Source: Deminuibacter soli (lineage in GTDB: Bacteria; Bacteroidota; Bacteroidia; Chitinophagales; Chitinophagaceae). Taken from it: 64,000 nt of DNA. Within the stretch, counting starts at the first letter, position 1. The number at the start of each line of letters is the position of its first letter. Under the pieces are notes generated by a model. The model saw only the letters and a list, made by a program, of their open reading frames with translations, ran no database searches and was not told the DNA's origin. Both the position numbers and the translations under genes were made by a program. Location: NCBI RefSeq assembly GCF_003412455.1, contig NZ_QTJU01000001.1, forward strand, positions 1,302,001 through 1,366,000, in the 5' to 3' direction. Positions 43,182 through 51,415 of the stretch are shown here, piece after piece.

Positions 43182-43595
43182 ATTATCGCAGCATCATTTT
43201 CATATGGTAAAATAGAAAAACTGAAAAGCCGCAAGCTGCTTGAACAGTTGTTTCGTGAAGGCAAATCGTTCCTGGTTTTCCCGGTGAAGGTTATTTACCT
43301 GCAGCCTGTCGAGCCAATGGATTTCCCGGTGAAAGTAGCGGTGGGTGCCAGTGGCAGGCATTTTAAAAAAGCCGTTCACCGCAACCGTGTAAAACGCCTG
43401 ATGCGCGAGGCCTACCGTTTGAACAAGGCGCCGCTGCACCAGCTGGTGACCTCGCAACAAAAACAGGTTGCCGTATTTTTGCTGTACATCGATAAGGTGC
43501 TGCCGCCCAATGGCGACCTGCTGCAGCAAAAAATGCCGGTGCTTATAAACAAACTGGTAAAAGAACTGAATGAAAACATTACTCCGCATACTTAG
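43182..43595 (+). CDS. rnpA: ribonuclease P protein component (start codon unusual)
   Basis: Protein subunit of RNase P, which matures tRNA 5' ends. The reading frame encodes the conserved N-terminal segment [20 protein letters not shown], then the basic helix [20 protein letters not shown] (RNR motif) and a Lys-rich tail. In this frame there is no ATG, GTG or TTG between the stop at 43104 and a TTG at 43248; starting at 43248 would remove the conserved first helix. I mark the frame from the ATT at 43182 as one candidate (ATC 43185, ATA 43212, CTG 43221 are others). It overlaps yidD by 26 bp. Confidence 0.88.
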   Translation: MIAASFSYGKIEKLKSRKLLEQLFREGKSFLVFPVKVIYLQPVEPMDFPVKVAVGASGRHFKKAVHRNRVKRLMREAYRLNKAPLHQLVTSQQKQVAVFLLYIDKVLPPNGDLLQQKMPVLINKLVKELNENITPHT

Positions 43596-43800
43596 CTTTC
43601 CCCTGATTGCGGTGATACGTATTTACCAGTACGTAATATCGCCTGCCATGGGGCCCAAGTGCAGGTTTACCCCCACCTGCTCGCAGTATGCCGTGGAAGC
43701 ATTGAAAAAATACGGCCCTTTCAAAGGGCTGGCACTCGCGCTGAAACGTATTGCGCGCTGCCACCCCGGCGGCGGAAGCGGCTACGACCCGGTGCCGTGA
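43570..43800 (+). CDS. yidD: membrane protein insertion efficiency factor YidD
   Basis: A 76-residue amphipathic membrane-associated protein that assists YidC-dependent insertion. [21 protein letters not shown]-type start (residues 7-27), then [20 protein letters not shown] with the conserved cysteines, [17 protein letters not shown] and the ending GYDPVP are diagnostic. The start overlaps rnpA by 26 bp in another frame, suggesting coupled translation. Position after rnpA is the usual one. Intergenic repeat DNA follows directly. Confidence 0.96.
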   Translation: MKTLLRILSFPLIAVIRIYQYVISPAMGPKCRFTPTCSQYAVEALKKYGPFKGLALALKRIARCHPGGGSGYDPVP

Positions 43801-43840
43801 GAATAACGGACAAGGAACAGGAAATATTGAATGAAGGAAC
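43801..43840 (+). repeat. GAACAAGGAACA-type intergenic repeat, copy C
   Basis: GAATAACGGACAAGGAACAG and the following bases align with the minus strand of 47003-47034 (GAATATCGAACAAGGAACAA...). Starts on the base after the yidD stop. Confidence 0.55.
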
Positions 43841-44044
43841 GGCTACCGGCTTCGCCGGAGGGCCGGGATCGGGTGAATACTGAATAGTCAATTGTGAATT
43901 TGGGGGCGGGTATGGAATGAAACACAGTGATGTTAATGAAGAGCTTCCCCCCGGTGGAGCTTATTTTGTTCTGAAGCAATCCTTTGAACAGAAGCTTCGC
44001 GAAGCATGTCGCGAGAGGGCGTAAGATCAACGGTTCATGATAAT
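43841..44044. other. hairpin-rich intergenic stretch
   Basis: No gene. Contains CCGGC-TTC-GCCGG (around 43849-43861), and the 12-base palindrome GCTTCGCGAAGC around 43993-44004, with no T-runs. Purpose unknown. Confidence 0.45.
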
Positions 44045-44074
44045 AAAAAGGCTCCCGTTTTCGGAAGCCTTTTT
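44045..44074. terminator. terminator for the lipoprotein gene at 44079
   Basis: 13-bp stem with one mismatch (AAAAAGGCTCCCG/CGGAAGCCTTTTT, loop TTTT), A's on the left and T's on the right: works in both directions. Confidence 0.8.
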
Positions 44075-44078
44075 GCAT

Positions 44079-44672
44079 TTAGTGCGTCATTTTTTCCAGG
44101 TTGTTAATCAGGTCTGTGAATTCGGCACCGGAATAGAATTTATAAATTTCAGGGGCCTTTCCATCTTCACCGGGTTCAAGCGCAGCGGGTATTTTATGGT
44201 AGGGGCCGTACAATCTTGCTTTGGGGTTTTCGCTTATTTTAACCAGGGCGCCGGGTGCGGCCAGGTAGTTTTGGTTCGCGGCTGATACATTAAGGCCATG
44301 CGACAATTGTTTGAGGCTGTCGATTTTTACCTTCAGTTCCTGCTGGGAAATCATTTTGTTGCTGCTGAGGTCTTTACCCAGTTCCAGCTTGCTGCCTACC
44401 ACTGAATCAACACGCAGGTTAAGGATATATGCACCTGCTGCAGGTACATCAACGGTAGTAGTATTGCTGCCGTTTTTTACTGTAAGGGTGGTTTTTTCAC
44501 TGCCTGATAATTCCAGTTCTTTTTCGGCATAACCAGTGCCTTCTTTAACAGTAATGTTGTTGCCTTCCGCAGTTACACTGCCTTTGGCCATAACAAGAAC
44601 TTTTTTTCCGGGACCGCTGGAGCATGCGGCAAATGTTGCTGCAGCCGCAAAAGCCAGTAAAAATTTTTTCAT
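44079..44672 (-). CDS. uncharacterised lipoprotein
   Basis: A 197-residue lipoprotein: signal MKKFLLAFAAAATFAACSSG with Cys17 in FAAC. The mature protein has a Ser/Gly/Lys linker, then a region of short beta-strands (SVTAEGNNITVKEGTG, TLTVKNGSNTTTVDVPAAG) and a helical or mixed C-terminal half ending in FYSGAEFTDLINNLEKMTH. I do not recognise a family. It lies downstream of sod but a strong terminator separates them, so it is probably transcribed alone. Confidence 0.75.
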   Translation of the reverse strand: MKKFLLAFAAAATFAACSSGPGKKVLVMAKGSVTAEGNNITVKEGTGYAEKELELSGSEKTTLTVKNGSNTTTVDVPAAGAYILNLRVDSVVGSKLELGKDLSSNKMISQQELKVKIDSLKQLSHGLNVSAANQNYLAAPGALVKISENPKARLYGPYHKIPAALEPGEDGKAPEIYKFYSGAEFTDLINNLEKMTH

Positions 44673-44696
44673 GGTTGTTAATAATGGTTAGAGAAT

Positions 44697-44724
44697 AAAA
44701 AAGTCCGGCAATATTGCCGGACTT
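44697..44724 (-). terminator. terminator after sod
   Basis: 24-base palindrome AAGTCCGGCAAT-ATTGCCGGACTT with A's on the left giving a U-run on the minus strand. Confidence 0.85.
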
Positions 44725-44758
44725 CCAAAGTAAACCTATTTGGTGTGGGAGCCAATTT

Positions 44759-45364
44759 TTATTTTTTATTGAAACGTTCACCCACTTTTTCCCAGTTTAC
44801 CACGTTCCAGAAAGCACCCAGGTATTCGGGGCGGCGGTTCTGGTACTTGAGGTAGTAAGCGTGTTCCCAAACGTCGACACCCAATAATGGTGTGCCTTTT
44901 ACTTCGGCAACGTCCATCAGGGGATTGTCCTGGTTAGGGGTAGAAGTGATTTCGAGCTTGCCGTCTTTAATAATCAACCAGGCCCAGCCGCTACCGAAAC
45001 GGGTAGTTGCTGCTGCATTGAATTTTTCCTTGAAAGCATCGAATGAACCGAAAGTGCTGTTGATGGCATCGGCCAGCGCACCTGCAGGTGCAGTGGTTTC
45101 GGGGTTTGGCGCCAGGCTTTCCCAGAAGAAGCTGTGGTTCCAGTGACCGCCACCGTTGTTACGTACAGCAGGTGAAATGCTGCCTGCTGCCTGTACCAGC
45201 TCTTCGAGGCTCTTGTTTTCGTTTTCAGTGCCTGCAATGGCTTTATTCAGGTTGTCTACATAAGCCTGGTGGTGTTTACCATGATGTATCTGCATGGTAG
45301 TAGTGTCGATATGCGGTTCCAGCGCATCGTGTGCATATGGAAGGGCAGGTAACGTAAATGCCAT
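44759..45364 (-). CDS. Fe/Mn superoxide dismutase
   Basis: A 201-residue cytoplasmic enzyme from the ATG at 45364 ([20 protein letters not shown]); three more in-frame codons precede it. Metal ligands by comparison with E. coli SodA are His27 (IHHGKHH), His77 ([10 protein letters not shown]), Asp164 and His168 ([19 protein letters not shown]). The GGGHWNHS context and Gln145 in the NQDNPLM loop are on the Mn-enzyme pattern rather than the Fe pattern, though many Bacteroidota enzymes accept either metal. It removes superoxide. A promoter lies at 45413-45445. Confidence 0.96.
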   Translation of the reverse strand: MAFTLPALPYAHDALEPHIDTTTMQIHHGKHHQAYVDNLNKAIAGTENENKSLEELVQAAGSISPAVRNNGGGHWNHSFFWESLAPNPETTAPAGALADAINSTFGSFDAFKEKFNAAATTRFGSGWAWLIIKDGKLEITSTPNQDNPLMDVAEVKGTPLLGVDVWEHAYYLKYQNRRPEYLGAFWNVVNWEKVGERFNKK

Positions 45365-45412
45365 AACTATCAATTTAATTTAATGATCAAATCTGATTCA
45401 GGTATAGAGTAA

Positions 45413-45445
45413 CAAAAGTATTATCAGTTGGTTGAATATGCCAAA
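45413..45445 (-). promoter_or_regulatory. Bacteroidota-type promoter for sod
   Basis: Minus strand TTTG (45442-45445), a 21-bp spacer and TACTTTTG (45413-45420), 48 bp before the ATG. Confidence 0.6.
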
Positions 45446-45453
45446 TCACCTTT

Positions 45454-46149
45454 TTATAAAATATTTTCCAGCGCCTTTAAATCGTGCACCACATAGGTTG
45501 CCTGCACATGCGGATCAATACCCAGGTGGTTCACAAATATGGTGTCCATGCCTGCATTGATACCTCCCTGTATGTCGGCATCCAGGTTATCACCAATCAT
45601 TATACTGGTTGCGGCAGTGGCACCGGTAAGCGCCATGGCATAATCAAAAATTTCCTTGTTGGGTTTCAGGCTGTTCGATTTTTCTGAAGTAACCACTTCC
45701 CCGAAGAAACTTTTGATACCGCTGTGCTCGAGCTTGCAGTGCTGCACGCTATCAAACCCATTGGTTACCAGGTGCAGGGCATAGCCTTTTTGCTGCAGGT
45801 ACTGCAGTATTTCCATGGTGTAGGGAAACAGGTTTTTGCGGTAAGGCAGGTGGTCGAGAAACCTGGCAGACAGTTCCCGGGCCAGCGGCTCATCTGCTAT
45901 TTTAAAATCGAGCAGCGTAAGCCATTGTCTTTTCCATCGCAGCTCATCCTGCTTAATGTAACCCTTGGTATAACGATCCCACAGGCGGTTGTTGTGAAAA
46001 TTATACCGCTCAAAAAACAGCTCAAAATCATGAACGCCTCTTTCCGCCAGCGCATGCTGCTGGTACAGCGTTGAAAGTGTTTCGCGTGCATTGGTTTCAA
46101 AATCCCACAACGTATGATCGAGATCGAAAAATAAATGTTTGTATTTCAT
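45454..46149 (-). CDS. HAD family hydrolase, YjjG-type nucleotidase
   Basis: A 231-residue haloacid dehalogenase-like phosphatase. HLFFDLDHTLWDF (5-17) gives the nucleophile Asp9 and Asp11, LVTNG holds the second-motif Thr, the Lys is in SNSLKPNKEIFDYA and IMIGDNLDADIQGG is motif IV. The helical cap is of the YjjG type (LWDRYTKGYIKQDELRWKR), pointing to a house-cleaning pyrimidine nucleotidase for non-canonical nucleotides. Divergent from the SDR at 46234. Confidence 0.9.
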   Translation of the reverse strand: MKYKHLFFDLDHTLWDFETNARETLSTLYQQHALAERGVHDFELFFERYNFHNNRLWDRYTKGYIKQDELRWKRQWLTLLDFKIADEPLARELSARFLDHLPYRKNLFPYTMEILQYLQQKGYALHLVTNGFDSVQHCKLEHSGIKSFFGEVVTSEKSNSLKPNKEIFDYAMALTGATAATSIMIGDNLDADIQGGINAGMDTIFVNHLGIDPHVQATYVVHDLKALENIL

Positions 46150-46179
46150 TCAGATAAAGTCTTTCGGCACTGTACATAA

Positions 46180-46207
46180 CAAAGCTAGTCTATCCCGGCA
46201 ACAACAA
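46180..46207 (-). promoter_or_regulatory. Bacteroidota-type promoter for the YjjG-like gene
   Basis: Minus strand TTG (46205-46207), a 17-bp spacer and TAGCTTTG (46180-46187), 30 bp before the ATG at 46149. Confidence 0.5.
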
Positions 46208-46233
46208 TTGTCGAAATGAAATATTTTCGTTGT

Positions 46234-46941
46234 ATGAATATTGTTATCACCGGTGCTTCCAAAGGATTGGGCAAGGCCATTTCCGAAAAATTTGCCGCAG
46301 ACAAACAGGGTCACAGTTTTTTCCTGTGTGCCCGCAATGCTGAAACTTTAAAGGCTTTTGCCACGGAATTGCAGGCCCGTTTTCCGCGAACGACGGTAAA
46401 TTTTTATGCCTGTGATATGGGCGTGAAAGCTGAAGCCGAAGCATTTGCCAACTGGGTGTTGGGTTTTAACAAACCGGTAGATATACTGGTGAATAATGCC
46501 GGCCAGTTTGTACCCGGCAGTATTTCGAATGAGCCGGAAGGCGTGCTGGAGCAAATGATACAGGTAAACCTGTACAGCGCTTACTACTTAACCCGTGTGC
46601 TGCTGCCGCATATGATACAGGCGCGGCAGGGGCATATTTTTAATATGTGTTCCATTGCATCGCTGAAAGCATATGATAATGGCGGGGCTTACAGCATTAG
46701 CAAGTATGCGCTGGCAGGTTTTTCGCGCAACCTGCGGGAAGAATTGAAACCACACCAGGTAAAAGTAACAGCAGTGTATCCCGGTGCAGCCTATACTGAT
46801 TCGTGGAGCGGATCGGGCGTTGACCCGCAGCGTTTGATGGACGCCGGCGATATTGCAGAAATGGTGTATGCCACGGCACACCTGTCGCCCAGGGCCTGCG
46901 TGGAAGATATCATTCTGCGGCCGCAGCTGGGAGACCTGTAG
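46234..46941 (+). CDS. short-chain dehydrogenase/reductase
   Basis: A 235-residue classical SDR from the ATG at 46234. MNIVITGASKGLGKAISEKF has the TGxxxGxG cofactor loop, DILVNNAGQF the NNAG motif, the catalytic Ser in NMCSIAS, and YSISKYALAG the YxxxK pair. PGAAYTDSW follows. It most likely uses NADP(H); the substrate is unknown. Isolated between a divergent nucleotidase gene and pheS. A tail of repeat-like words (TTTAACGTTTAACG) follows its stop. Confidence 0.88.
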   Translation: MNIVITGASKGLGKAISEKFAADKQGHSFFLCARNAETLKAFATELQARFPRTTVNFYACDMGVKAEAEAFANWVLGFNKPVDILVNNAGQFVPGSISNEPEGVLEQMIQVNLYSAYYLTRVLLPHMIQARQGHIFNMCSIASLKAYDNGGAYSISKYALAGFSRNLREELKPHQVKVTAVYPGAAYTDSWSGSGVDPQRLMDAGDIAEMVYATAHLSPRACVEDIILRPQLGDL

Positions 46942-46945
46942 TTGT

Positions 46946-47034
46946 TTAAAGTTGGAAGTTTAACGTTTAACGTTCGTGTTTTTACCCGGTTTTGAATTCG
47001 GTATTCATCATTCCTTGTTCCTTGTTCGATATTC
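46946..47034. repeat. word repeats and GAACAAGGAACA-type repeat, copy D
   Basis: TTTAAAGTTGG...TTTAACGTTTAACG words, then (minus strand of 47003-47034) GAATATCGAACAAGGAACAAGG, which resembles copy C at 43801. Sits immediately before the pheS ATG, so it must also form the pheS leader. Confidence 0.5.
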
Positions 47035-47047
47035 GTATCTTCGCCGC

Positions 47048-48079
47048 ATGGAACAACTGTTGCAACAGATAGAACAGGTAAAGCAGGAAATCAATACGTT
47101 TGAAGGCTATAACGGCGAGGCCGCTGAAACATTCCGTATCAAATACCTGGGCACCAAGGGTATTATAAAAGGCCTGATGGGCGGTATGAAAGATGTACCC
47201 AATGACCAGAAAAGGGAATTTGGCCAGGTAATGAATGCACTGAAGCAACTGGCTGAAGAAAAATGGGAAGCATTGAAACTGGCAGGCGGCGATGGTGCTG
47301 CAGCCGGTGGATCAACCATTGACTGGAGCCTGCCCGGCACCCAGCAGCAGGTAGGCAGCCGCCACCCTATCAGCATTGTGCGTAACGAAATTATTTCAAT
47401 ATACCACCGCCTCGGCTTTGCTATTGCAGAAGGTCCCGAGGTGGAAGATGACTGGCACAACTTTACCGCATTAAACCTGCCCGAGAATCACCCGGCGCGC
47501 GACATGCAGGATACGTTTTACATAAACCAGAACCCCGACTGGCTGCTGCGCACGCACACCAGCAGTGTTCAGGCACGTACCATGGAAACGCAGAAGCCCC
47601 CCATCCGCATTATATGCCCGGGCCGCGTGTACCGCAATGAAACCATCAGCGCACGTGCACACTGCTTTTTTCACCAGGTAGAAGGTTTGTATGTAGATGA
47701 AAATGTAAGTTTCGCTGACCTTAAGCAAACCCTGTATTTCTTTGTGCAGGAAATGTTTGGCAAGGAGGTGAAAGTACGTTTCCGCCCTTCTTATTTCCCC
47801 TTTACCGAGCCAAGTGCTGAAATGGACATCAGCTGTACCGTTTGCGGTGGCGCCGGTTGTTCATTGTGCAAACATACCGGCTGGGTAGAAATACTGGGTT
47901 GCGGTATGGTGCATCCTAAAATGCTCGACAACTTTGGCATCGATTCCAACAAATACACCGGCTTTGCCTTTGGTATGGGTATGGAGCGTATTTGCCAGCT
48001 GAAATACGTGGTAAACGACCTGCGCCTGTACTCACAGAATGATGTGCGGTTTTTACAGCAATTTACGAGTTCTGTATAA
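47048..48079 (+). CDS. pheS: phenylalanyl-tRNA synthetase alpha subunit
   Basis: The alpha chain of the (alpha-beta)2 enzyme that charges tRNA-Phe. The ATG at 47048 gives 343 residues (MEQLLQQIEQVKQEINTFEG coiled-coil start); an extended frame begins in the repeat. FRIKYLGTKGIIKGLMGGMK, HPISIVRNEIISIYHRLGF, FHQVEGLYVDENVSFADLK, RPSYFPFTEPSAEMDISC and FAFGMGMERICQLKY are class II motifs 1-3. pheT is not in the window. Followed by a strong terminator. Confidence 0.97.
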   Translation: MEQLLQQIEQVKQEINTFEGYNGEAAETFRIKYLGTKGIIKGLMGGMKDVPNDQKREFGQVMNALKQLAEEKWEALKLAGGDGAAAGGSTIDWSLPGTQQQVGSRHPISIVRNEIISIYHRLGFAIAEGPEVEDDWHNFTALNLPENHPARDMQDTFYINQNPDWLLRTHTSSVQARTMETQKPPIRIICPGRVYRNETISARAHCFFHQVEGLYVDENVSFADLKQTLYFFVQEMFGKEVKVRFRPSYFPFTEPSAEMDISCTVCGGAGCSLCKHTGWVEILGCGMVHPKMLDNFGIDSNKYTGFAFGMGMERICQLKYVVNDLRLYSQNDVRFLQQFTSSV

Positions 48080-48118
48080 CGGTTTCAAAAGTGTTTTTAC
48101 ATCATTCAACGATAAGAG

Positions 48119-48154
48119 AAAGCCCCGCGATAATACTTCGCGGGGCTTTTTTTT
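48119..48154 (+). terminator. terminator after pheS
   Basis: 12-bp perfect stem AAAGCCCCGCGA/TCGCGGGGCTTT, 7-base loop and a T-run. Confidence 0.9.
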
Positions 48155-48342
48155 GTGCAATGCCTTTCAAAATGACAGGCTTTTTTCAAATCGGAAGGGA
48201 AAACTGGGTAACAGACTATGCCATTCAGGAACAGGAAACGGCTACACTGCGCGCGGCTGCTGTGTTTGCGACGACTAGGCGATACATGTCATGAAAATGG
48301 AATGTGTTTTGGCATATAACGTACTTAGTAAACACAAAGAAC

Positions 48343-48915
48343 ATGGATCCCGAGGTCATTATCAGGATAGCAAAGGACGGCGATGTAAAATATGCCTTGG
48401 CTATCGTTACAGAAATGGAATCTTCTGCCAAAGCAAGGGGTACGGGTATTGCCCGCAGAACCCCGGAAATGATTGGTGAAAAAATAAAAAACGGCAACGC
48501 GGTTATTGCCGTAACCCGCACCGGCGAATGGGTTGGGTTCTCTTACATTGAGCCCTGGAGCAATGGCACATTCGTTTCTAACTGTGGTTTAATTGTATCA
48601 CCTGCGTTCAGGCATTTGGGTGTAGCCACAGGTATTAAAAAAAGAATATTCGAGCTGTCGCGTATGAAATACCCGCTGGCCAAAATATTCAGCATCACAA
48701 CCGGTATGGCGATTATGAAAATTAACCACGACCTGGGTTTTAAACCGGTTACTTTCTCAGCCGTAACACAGGATGATGCCTTCTGGGATGGTTGCCGCTC
48801 GTGCGTAAACTATTCTATTCTGGAGGGTAAATGCAGGCAGAACTGTTTGTGTACTGCCATGCTGTACGACCCGGCCGAACACATCAGCTGCAGCGATGAG
48901 GCGCTGGTGTACTAA
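48343..48915 (+). CDS. GNAT acetyltransferase with Cys-rich C-terminus
   Basis: A 190-residue protein from the ATG at 48343; the frame extends to a GTG at 48304 without conserved residues. The GNAT core runs IRIAKDGDVKYALAIVTEME to LIVSPAFRHLGVATGIKKRI, which contains the acetyl-CoA loop (R-H-L-G-V-A). The C-terminal 40 residues hold five Cys, GCRSCVNYSILEGKCRQNCLC, a possible metal site. A very similar Cys-ended GNAT lies next to argG in many Bacteroidota (recollection, not checked), so an N-acetylglutamate-synthase-like role is possible. A terminator follows. Confidence 0.85.
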   Translation: MDPEVIIRIAKDGDVKYALAIVTEMESSAKARGTGIARRTPEMIGEKIKNGNAVIAVTRTGEWVGFSYIEPWSNGTFVSNCGLIVSPAFRHLGVATGIKKRIFELSRMKYPLAKIFSITTGMAIMKINHDLGFKPVTFSAVTQDDAFWDGCRSCVNYSILEGKCRQNCLCTAMLYDPAEHISCSDEALVY

Positions 48916-48957
48916 CAATGGGTGTTCATTCCAGGGAATATGCATGTAAAAATGACA

Positions 48958-48990
48958 AAGGTGATACGGACTGTATCACCTTGTCTTTTT
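48958..48990 (+). terminator. terminator after the Cys-rich GNAT
   Basis: 10-bp stem AAGGTGATAC/GTATCACCTT with loop GGACT, then GTCTTTTT. Confidence 0.85.
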
Positions 48991-49009
48991 ATACAACTAT
49001 GTAATAAAC

Positions 49010-50074
49010 TTATTGTTGTTTTACCATTTTCTCGGCGTTCTCTGCTACCTGCAATGCCTCGATAAATTCATCAATATCACCATTGATAACCGCATCAAGA
49101 TTGTAAGAAGTAACACCTACACGGTGATCGGTAACACGGCCCTGTGGCCAGTTATAAGTGCGTATTTTGGCGCTGCGGTCACCGGTGCTGACCAGGGTTT
49201 TACGTTGGCGGGCAATTTCTTCTTCCTGCTTGCGCACCTGTTCTTCGTACAGGCGGGTACGCAGCATGGTCATGGCTTTTTCACGGTTGCCCAGCTGGGT
49301 ACGTTCTGTTTGGCAAATAACAACGGTGCCTGTAGGTATGTGTGTTAACATTACCTTGGTTTCTACCTTGTTCACGTTTTGTCCGCCCGCACCACCGCTT
49401 CGTGCGGTTTCCATTTTCACATCACTGTCTTTCAGTTCAAAGTCTACTTCTTCGGCTTCGGGCATTACTGCAACAGTGGCGGCCGATGTATGTACGCGGC
49501 CCTGTGTTTCAGTGGCCGGTACGCGCTGTACGCGGTGCACACCACTTTCAAATTTCAGGGTACCGTATACATCTTCACCGGTTACTTCTACCATCACCTC
49601 TTTGTAGCCACCGGCAGTACCTTCGCTTTCGCTTACAATGGCGGTTTTCCAGCCTTTTTTAGCACAGTAGCGCAGGTACATATTAAGCAGGTCGCCGGCA
49701 AAAAGCGAGGCTTCATCACCACCGGTACCGGCGCGTATTTCAAGTACTGCATTTTTATCATCCTGCGGATCTTTGGGAATCAGCAGTTTGGTGAGGTCTT
49801 TTTCAAGCTGTGTTTTCTTTTCTTCCAGTTCGGGCAGCTCCATTTTGGCAAGCTCGCGCATGTCTTCATCAGAGCCGTTCAGTGCTTCTTTGCTGAAATC
49901 ATAATCGGCCATTACCCTTTTGTACAATTCAAATGGCTGTACAATTTTTTCGAGTGAGCGATATTCTTTGCTAAGCCTGCCAAACTCCTTCTGGTTATTG
50001 ATAATTTCAGGATTCGTCAGCGCCACGCCTATCTGCTCAAAACGGGCTTTTATGGCTTCCAGTTGATCTAACAT
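49010..50074 (-). CDS. prfA: peptide chain release factor 1
   Basis: Recognises UAA and UAG and releases the finished protein. The 354-residue product has the helical domain 1, the codon-reading PxT-type motif region ([20 protein letters not shown]), and the catalytic [17 protein letters not shown] with the universal GGQ. The C-terminal domain with RIRTYN-like [20 protein letters not shown] is diagnostic of RF1. Length normal. No prmC next to it. Divergent from the amidohydrolase gene; -7 box at 50156-50163. Confidence 0.97.
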   Translation of the reverse strand: MLDQLEAIKARFEQIGVALTNPEIINNQKEFGRLSKEYRSLEKIVQPFELYKRVMADYDFSKEALNGSDEDMRELAKMELPELEEKKTQLEKDLTKLLIPKDPQDDKNAVLEIRAGTGGDEASLFAGDLLNMYLRYCAKKGWKTAIVSESEGTAGGYKEVMVEVTGEDVYGTLKFESGVHRVQRVPATETQGRVHTSAATVAVMPEAEEVDFELKDSDVKMETARSGGAGGQNVNKVETKVMLTHIPTGTVVICQTERTQLGNREKAMTMLRTRLYEEQVRKQEEEIARQRKTLVSTGDRSAKIRTYNWPQGRVTDHRVGVTSYNLDAVINGDIDEFIEALQVAENAEKMVKQQ

Positions 50075-50155
50075 AATTTCTCTTTTTTACTCCGGGTGTT
50101 TACCCGGCTGCAGCATTTATTACAGTCAACCAGTGGTTGGGTAATAAAGTGGCGG

Positions 50156-50163
50156 CAAAATTA
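50156..50163 (-). promoter_or_regulatory. -7 box for prfA
   Basis: Minus strand TAATTTTG, exact TAnnTTTG, 81 bp before the prfA ATG. Confidence 0.4.
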
Positions 50164-50206
50164 CAGGTTTTCGGCGGCATCCGCTTATCACACTTACCTT
50201 TACCGC

Positions 50207-51382
50207 ATGGCAAATTTGAAATTCAGGGCAGATGTTTTGTTTACAGGCCGGGAATTACGCGATGATCAGTCGGTTCTGGTGCTGGATGATGACAAAAAAG
50301 TGGTGGATATTATTGCACTTGCCGACGCCGGCGATGATGTGCAGTACCACCCGGGCTGGCTGCTGCCCGGATTGATTAATTGCCATTGCCACCTGGAATT
50401 GAGCCATTTGCACAAACTGGTTCCGGAACAAACAGGGTTGGTTGATTTTGTAATGACCGTAATGAAACAGCGGCATTTTCCCGAAGCTGAAATACAGCAG
50501 GCCAGCGAAGCAGCAGAGCAGCAAATGCTGCGGCAAGGCATAGTGGCAGTGGGTGATATCTGCAATACGGCGCATACCTTGCCCGTTAAACAGGCAGGCC
50601 GCATGCAGTACCGCAACTTTGTGGAAGTAAGTGGTTTTGTTCCGCAAACGGCTGCCATGCGTTTTCAGCAGGCCGAAGCAGTATACAACCAGTTTGCACA
50701 GGCAGGTATGGAACAGCAAACAGCTATTGTGCCGCACGCACCCTATTCTGTTTCTGGAGCATTGTTTGGTTTAATCAATGCGCATAGTGCAGGCAAACGT
50801 ATTACCATGCACAACCAGGAAACACTGGCAGAGGAACGTTTTTTTGTAGACGGGCAAAGCGATTTCAGGAGATTATATACCGGCTTTGGTATTGATATTT
50901 CCTTTTACCAGGCACCCGGCAAAAGCAGCCTGCAGGCGTGTTTGCCGTTATTGAACCAGACGGGCGGCATTGTGCTGGTGCACAATACCTTTACCTCCGA
51001 GGCTGATATTGCTTTTGCCTTGCAAACAGGCGAGCCGGTGTATTGGGCCTTATGCCCCAATGCCAACCGGTACATTGAAAACCGCATGCCGCCTGTGCCT
51101 ATGCTGCTGAAAAACGAAGTGAACATTGTACTGGGAACAGATAGCCTGGCCAGTAATCACCAACTGAGTATATTGAGCGAAATACAAACCATCAGCCGCC
51201 ATTATCCTGAAGTGCCGTTGCATACCATGCTGCAATGGGCTACACTGAATGGTGCGCAGGCATTGGGGTTAGATGCCCTGCTCGGCAGTTTTGACCCCGG
51301 CAAACAACCCGGTGTTGTAAACATTACCGGCGTTGAAAACAATGTACTGCAAGCCAATGCTGCGGTACAGCGCATTGTTTAA
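50207..51382 (+). CDS. amidohydrolase/deaminase family protein
   Basis: A 391-residue metal-dependent hydrolase with the cytosine-deaminase-like (COG0402) fold; start at the ATG at 50207. Metal and catalytic residues are H60-C-H62 with the following LELSH (Glu64), His in IVPHAPYSVSG, His in TMHNQET, and Asp in LGTDSLASN. The HxHLELS type is seen in S-adenosylhomocysteine/aminodeoxyfutalosine deaminase-like groups; the exact substrate is not decided here. The gene stands alone, divergent from prfA and convergent with recO (33-bp gap). Confidence 0.87.
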   Translation: MANLKFRADVLFTGRELRDDQSVLVLDDDKKVVDIIALADAGDDVQYHPGWLLPGLINCHCHLELSHLHKLVPEQTGLVDFVMTVMKQRHFPEAEIQQASEAAEQQMLRQGIVAVGDICNTAHTLPVKQAGRMQYRNFVEVSGFVPQTAAMRFQQAEAVYNQFAQAGMEQQTAIVPHAPYSVSGALFGLINAHSAGKRITMHNQETLAEERFFVDGQSDFRRLYTGFGIDISFYQAPGKSSLQACLPLLNQTGGIVLVHNTFTSEADIAFALQTGEPVYWALCPNANRYIENRMPPVPMLLKNEVNIVLGTDSLASNHQLSILSEIQTISRHYPEVPLHTMLQWATLNGAQALGLDALLGSFDPGKQPGVVNITGVENNVLQANAAVQRIV

Positions 51383-51415
51383 GCAGCATTGGTTGTGCGC
51401 CATACACTTTAGCGT

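Noticed and set aside
43204-43215. ATG at 43204 as the start of rnpA
   Set aside because: It is out of frame with rnpA and meets a TAG after three codons.
43248-43595. TTG at 43248 as the true start of rnpA
   Set aside because: It would delete the conserved N-terminal helix [12 protein letters not shown] that is encoded directly upstream in the same frame.
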